A stretch of DNA of 64,000 nucleotides from positions 124,001 through 188,000 of the forward strand of contig LNEE01000017.1 in NCBI GenBank assembly GCA_001464895.1. Direction: 5' to 3'. The DNA is from Betaproteobacteria bacterium Ga0077532. Lineage in GTDB: Bacteria > Pseudomonadota > Gammaproteobacteria > Burkholderiales > Ga0077523. The position numbers and the translations under genes are program-made. Of this stretch, positions 61,794 to 64,000 are shown piece by piece. The notes under the pieces are model-generated. The model had not been told where the DNA came from and ran no database searches. It worked only from the letters and a program-made list of their open reading frames with translations. Every line of letters starts with the position of its first letter. The stretch's first letter is position 1.

Positions 61794-62830
61794 GTGTTGC
61801 CCTCCTTACTTTCAGCGGGGTGAAACGCGTCTGCGTGGATGTCGCGAGTCGCGACTCCGCGCGATGTCAGCAGTGCAGTGGCGGCATCCACCATCGCCGG
61901 TGGCCCGGCCACGTAGGCCTTGAAACCGTCGAGCCGCGCGAAGTCCTCCGCGACAGCATCGGTGACGAGGCCGAAGCGGCGCGGACCGGCGTGCAAGCCT
62001 GTGTTGGCGTCGGGATCGGAAAGGACGACATGCGCCGAAGAGCCAGTGTGCCCCTCCACCCAGTTGCGCATCTCCGCCTCGCCATAGACATCGCGCTCTG
62101 CGCGCCCACCGAAGTAAGCGTGAACAGGACTCGCAAGCCCCTGTTTGCGCATCGTGGCGACGATCGACCGCACGGGTGCGAAGCCGCTGCCGCCGGCGAT
62201 CACGATCACGGGACCGGTGTGGTTGGCCCGCAGATACGACGTCCCGAAGGGTCCGGAGACACGCACGGTGTCGCCCGATCGAAGCCCCGCCGCGAGGCCG
62301 GCGCTCACTGAGCCGCCCCGCATCTCGCGGATATGGAACTCGAGGGTGGCTTCGTCAGGGCAACTGGCCATGGAGTAGTCGCGCGCCCGACCGGGCGCGA
62401 ATGGAAACTCGATCGAGGCGTACTGCCCGGCACTGAAGGTGAAGGGGCCGCCCGACTGGATATCGAGGCGCAAACGATGGATGTCGTGGGTGACGCGATC
62501 GAGGGATGCCACCGAGCAACGCAGGATGCGCGACGGATGGACGATGAACTCCTCGTCGTCGAGCTTCCGGATCACGGTGTCGCCCCAGACCTGACTGCGG
62601 CAGGCGAGAACGACGCCCCGCGCACGATCCGCGGGGTCCAGGGCATGCTCGGAATACTCCAGCTCGAGGATGTCGCCCGACACCAGTTCGCAGCGGCAGG
62701 TGCCGCAGTTCCCCGCCTGGCAGCTGTACGAGAACCCGACGCCCGCCATCAGCAGCGCATCCAGAATCGTGTCGCCCGGCTCCGCTTCCACCGTGACGGG
62801 CGTGCCGTCGATGCTGATGCTGTGGGACAT
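61790..62830 (-). CDS. Ferredoxin-NAD(P) reductase of BenC type (2Fe-2S, FAD, NAD)
   Basis: Electron-transfer protein of 346 aa. The N-terminal plant-type ferredoxin has C37, C42, C45 and C77 for the 2Fe-2S cluster; the FAD domain has the RDYSMAS motif; the NAD domain has IVIAGGSGFAPVRSI. Domain order (ferredoxin first) is that of BenC/XylZ, opposite to PaaE. It is the first gene of the run and most likely feeds electrons to the diiron protein two genes downstream. Confidence 0.93.
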   Translation of the reverse strand: MSHSISIDGTPVTVEAEPGDTILDALLMAGVGFSYSCQAGNCGTCRCELVSGDILELEYSEHALDPADRARGVVLACRSQVWGDTVIRKLDDEEFIVHPSRILRCSVASLDRVTHDIHRLRLDIQSGGPFTFSAGQYASIEFPFAPGRARDYSMASCPDEATLEFHIREMRGGSVSAGLAAGLRSGDTVRVSGPFGTSYLRANHTGPVIVIAGGSGFAPVRSIVATMRKQGLASPVHAYFGGRAERDVYGEAEMRNWVEGHTGSSAHVVLSDPDANTGLHAGPRRFGLVTDAVAEDFARLDGFKAYVAGPPAMVDAATALLTSRGVATRDIHADAFHPAESKEGNT

Positions 62831-62847
62831 GGATCGCGATCCGATAT

Positions 62848-62862
62848 CTCGTAGTTATCGAG
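62848..62862. promoter_or_regulatory. Weak inverted repeat before the catabolic operon
   Basis: CTCG-N7-CGAG lies 18 bases before the reductase ATG, in an AT-richer patch (TATCTCGTAGTTATCGAG). It may be part of the operator or promoter for the minus-strand operon. Confidence 0.3.
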
Positions 62863-63075
62863 TTTGGTGAAACGACCGGGAGAAGGCTGTCCGCTGCCGG
62901 CCGCCCGCCGCCCCCATCCGACAGGTTCGGCGAGCCCCCAGGAACTTCGCGCAGATCTGCGCGTTCCGCCCTTCAGAAAGACCCCCATCCCGCAGTGGAA
63001 CGACGACCGCTCGGGAGACCATTACACCCACGCTGGCAAGCATCGCGCGACCGATTTAGTATCCCCAGACGATCA

Positions 63076-63087
63076 TTTGATGTCAAA
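63076..63087. promoter_or_regulatory. Candidate MarR operator, TTTGA-TG-TCAAA
   Basis: Perfect inverted repeat with a two-base centre, typical in size and style of MarR-family sites. It overlaps the regulator's own ATG (63080), so binding could block its transcription; the divergent operon starts 250 bases to the left. Confidence 0.5.
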
Positions 63088-63601
63088 CAATGTGACTACC
63101 ACCGAAAAGGGGCCCGCGCGGAGCCGCGCGGCCACCAGAAGCGCCGCCACACCGCCTGCCGGAGAGATCGGCCTGGGCATGCTCCCGGAGCTCATCGGGT
63201 ATCACGTGAGACTCGCGCAGATGGCCGTGTTCGCAGACTTCGAGCGGTCGCTCGGAACACTCGATCTCTCGCCTGGGCTTTTCGGGCTGCTGGTCATCAT
63301 CGAGGCGAACCCAGGGTTGCGGCAGATCCAGCTCGCGGCTGCCGCGCGGCTGGACCGCTCGACACTCGTGCCCGCCCTCGACAAACTCGAGGCTCGCGGA
63401 CTCGTGGAACGCCGCGCGGCACCTGACGATCGCCGATCGAACGGACTTTTCCTCACGCGGCCAGGCGCTGGATTGCTGCAGCGCGCCAAGGCAATCGTGC
63501 GGGACCATGAGCAACGGATCGCAGGAGCACTCAGCGCCGAGGAGCGCGCGGTGCTCGTGCGCTGCCTCGATCGTCTCGCACCGGAGGTCAGGGAATCTTG
63601 A
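63080..63601 (+). CDS. MarR-family transcriptional regulator
   Basis: Regulator of 173 aa. After a disordered 30-residue start comes a winged helix with LSPGLFGLLVIIEANPGLRQIQLAAAARLDRSTLVPALDKLEARGLVERR and the wing APDDRRSNGLFLT. MarR proteins commonly sense aromatic acids or their CoA esters. It is divergent from the gentisate/diiron operon and is its probable ligand-responsive repressor. The open frame extends 72 codons upstream, but ATG 63080 gives a normal length. Confidence 0.9.
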   Translation: MSNNVTTTEKGPARSRAATRSAATPPAGEIGLGMLPELIGYHVRLAQMAVFADFERSLGTLDLSPGLFGLLVIIEANPGLRQIQLAAAARLDRSTLVPALDKLEARGLVERRAAPDDRRSNGLFLTRPGAGLLQRAKAIVRDHEQRIAGALSAEERAVLVRCLDRLAPEVRES

Positions 63602-63609
63602 AAGGCGCG

Positions 63610-64000
63610 ATGAAGAAACGCTCCGCCAAGGCGGGGCTCCCGCCCGGCTCGCTCGTCTACGTCGGCGAGGAACGCACCCAGCGCACGCGGGTGAGCGTGA
63701 TCGACTTCGACGAGCACCAGGTGAGCGAGCGCGAGATCCATCGTATCGAGGATTGCCTCGCTTTCAAGGAGTCTGGCAGCGTGAGCTGGATCGATGTCGA
63801 CGAGACACGCGAACCTGGCACGGTCGCGATGTTCGGCAAGGTGCTGGAGTTCCACCCGCTCATGCAGGAAGACATCCTCGCGACCGACCAGCGCGCGAAG
63901 CTCGAGGACCACGGCGAATATCTCTACGTGGTGCTGAAGATGCTCTCCTGGGATACGGAAACCGACAGCCTGGAGAACGAACAACTCTCCCTCGTGCTCG
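63610..64000 (+). CDS. corA: CorA-family Mg/Co transporter, C terminus cut by window edge
   Basis: The first 130 codons of a CorA-type channel; the membrane part with the GMN motif lies beyond the window. The visible N-terminal cytoplasmic domain shows GSLVYVGEERTQRTRVSVID, VSWIDVDE and FHPLMQEDILATDQRAKLEDHGEYLYVVLKML, typical of CorA proteins like that of Thermotoga. ATG 63610 has AAAGG ahead; a TTG at 63598 overlapping the regulator stop is an alternative. Confidence 0.88.
   Translation, partial: MKKRSAKAGLPPGSLVYVGEERTQRTRVSVIDFDEHQVSEREIHRIEDCLAFKESGSVSWIDVDETREPGTVAMFGKVLEFHPLMQEDILATDQRAKLEDHGEYLYVVLKMLSWDTETDSLENEQLSLVL

Noticed and set aside
1..64000. CRISPR arrays, tRNA or rRNA genes, insertion sequences, phage genes
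   Set aside because: No regularly spaced repeats, no cloverleaf or rRNA-like stretches and no transposase, integrase or phage structural proteins were recognised.

Overview
The window is a dense, high-GC bacterial chromosome segment with about 66 protein genes and no rRNA, tRNA, CRISPR array, transposase or prophage that I could find. Several features point to a betaproteobacterium (Burkholderiales/Rhodocyclales type): the alr / lplT / radA neighbourhood, the tsaB-rimI-uracil-DNA-glycosylase and ispD-ispF runs, a PEP-CTERM protein with a sigma-54-type promoter, and many GTG starts with ATGA/GTGA overlaps. This placement is inference. No gene-free stretch exceeds 300 bases.

Left part (1-26 kb). 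First comes a cyclic-amide/amide uptake and hydrolysis operon: a truncated hyuB, a solute receptor, two permeases, two Urt/Liv-type ATPases and an amidase. A NarX/NarL-like two-component pair follows, with a head-to-head PAS-GGDEF protein. Next are a small repeat block, radA, a GcvT-like protein, alr and the divergent lplT. Then come a LemA/YgcG/TPM operon, tsaB-rimI-UDG and an orphan Liv-type receptor. A compact nickel/cobalt set closes this part: a NiCoT importer, a Fur-family regulator and a DmeF-type exporter, the last two sharing an inverted-repeat motif upstream.

Middle part (26-52 kb). An SDR / CRYL1-like dehydrogenase / BKACE operon probably oxidises and cleaves beta-hydroxy acids. 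It is followed by cfa with a FAD-dependent reductase, a cytochrome c with a secreted beta-propeller dehydrogenase-like protein, and a Tat-propeller / macrodomain / flavin-oxidase operon. An OmpR/EnvZ pair, msrB, and the chain lipoprotein-ispD-ispF-thpR come next. After these are a YjgN/M48 pair, several exported proteins, a secreted formamidase with a small exported receptor-like protein, a HupE/UreJ protein, polyphosphate:AMP phosphotransferase and a PEP-CTERM protein.

Right part (52-64 kb). Eleven consecutive minus-strand genes look like one catabolic operon with a divergent MarR regulator. It holds a full gentisate lower pathway: gentisate 1,2-dioxygenase, a maleylpyruvate-isomerase-type GST and fumarylpyruvate hydrolase. 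With it are a solitary PaaA/PaaC-family diiron protein, its likely ferredoxin-reductase, an SDR, a second BKACE, a PdxA-family dehydrogenase, a DUF1537 kinase, an NDP-forming acyl-CoA synthetase alpha-like protein and one protein of unknown function. This combination is the best candidate for an undescribed pathway. The window ends inside a CorA-type transporter gene.
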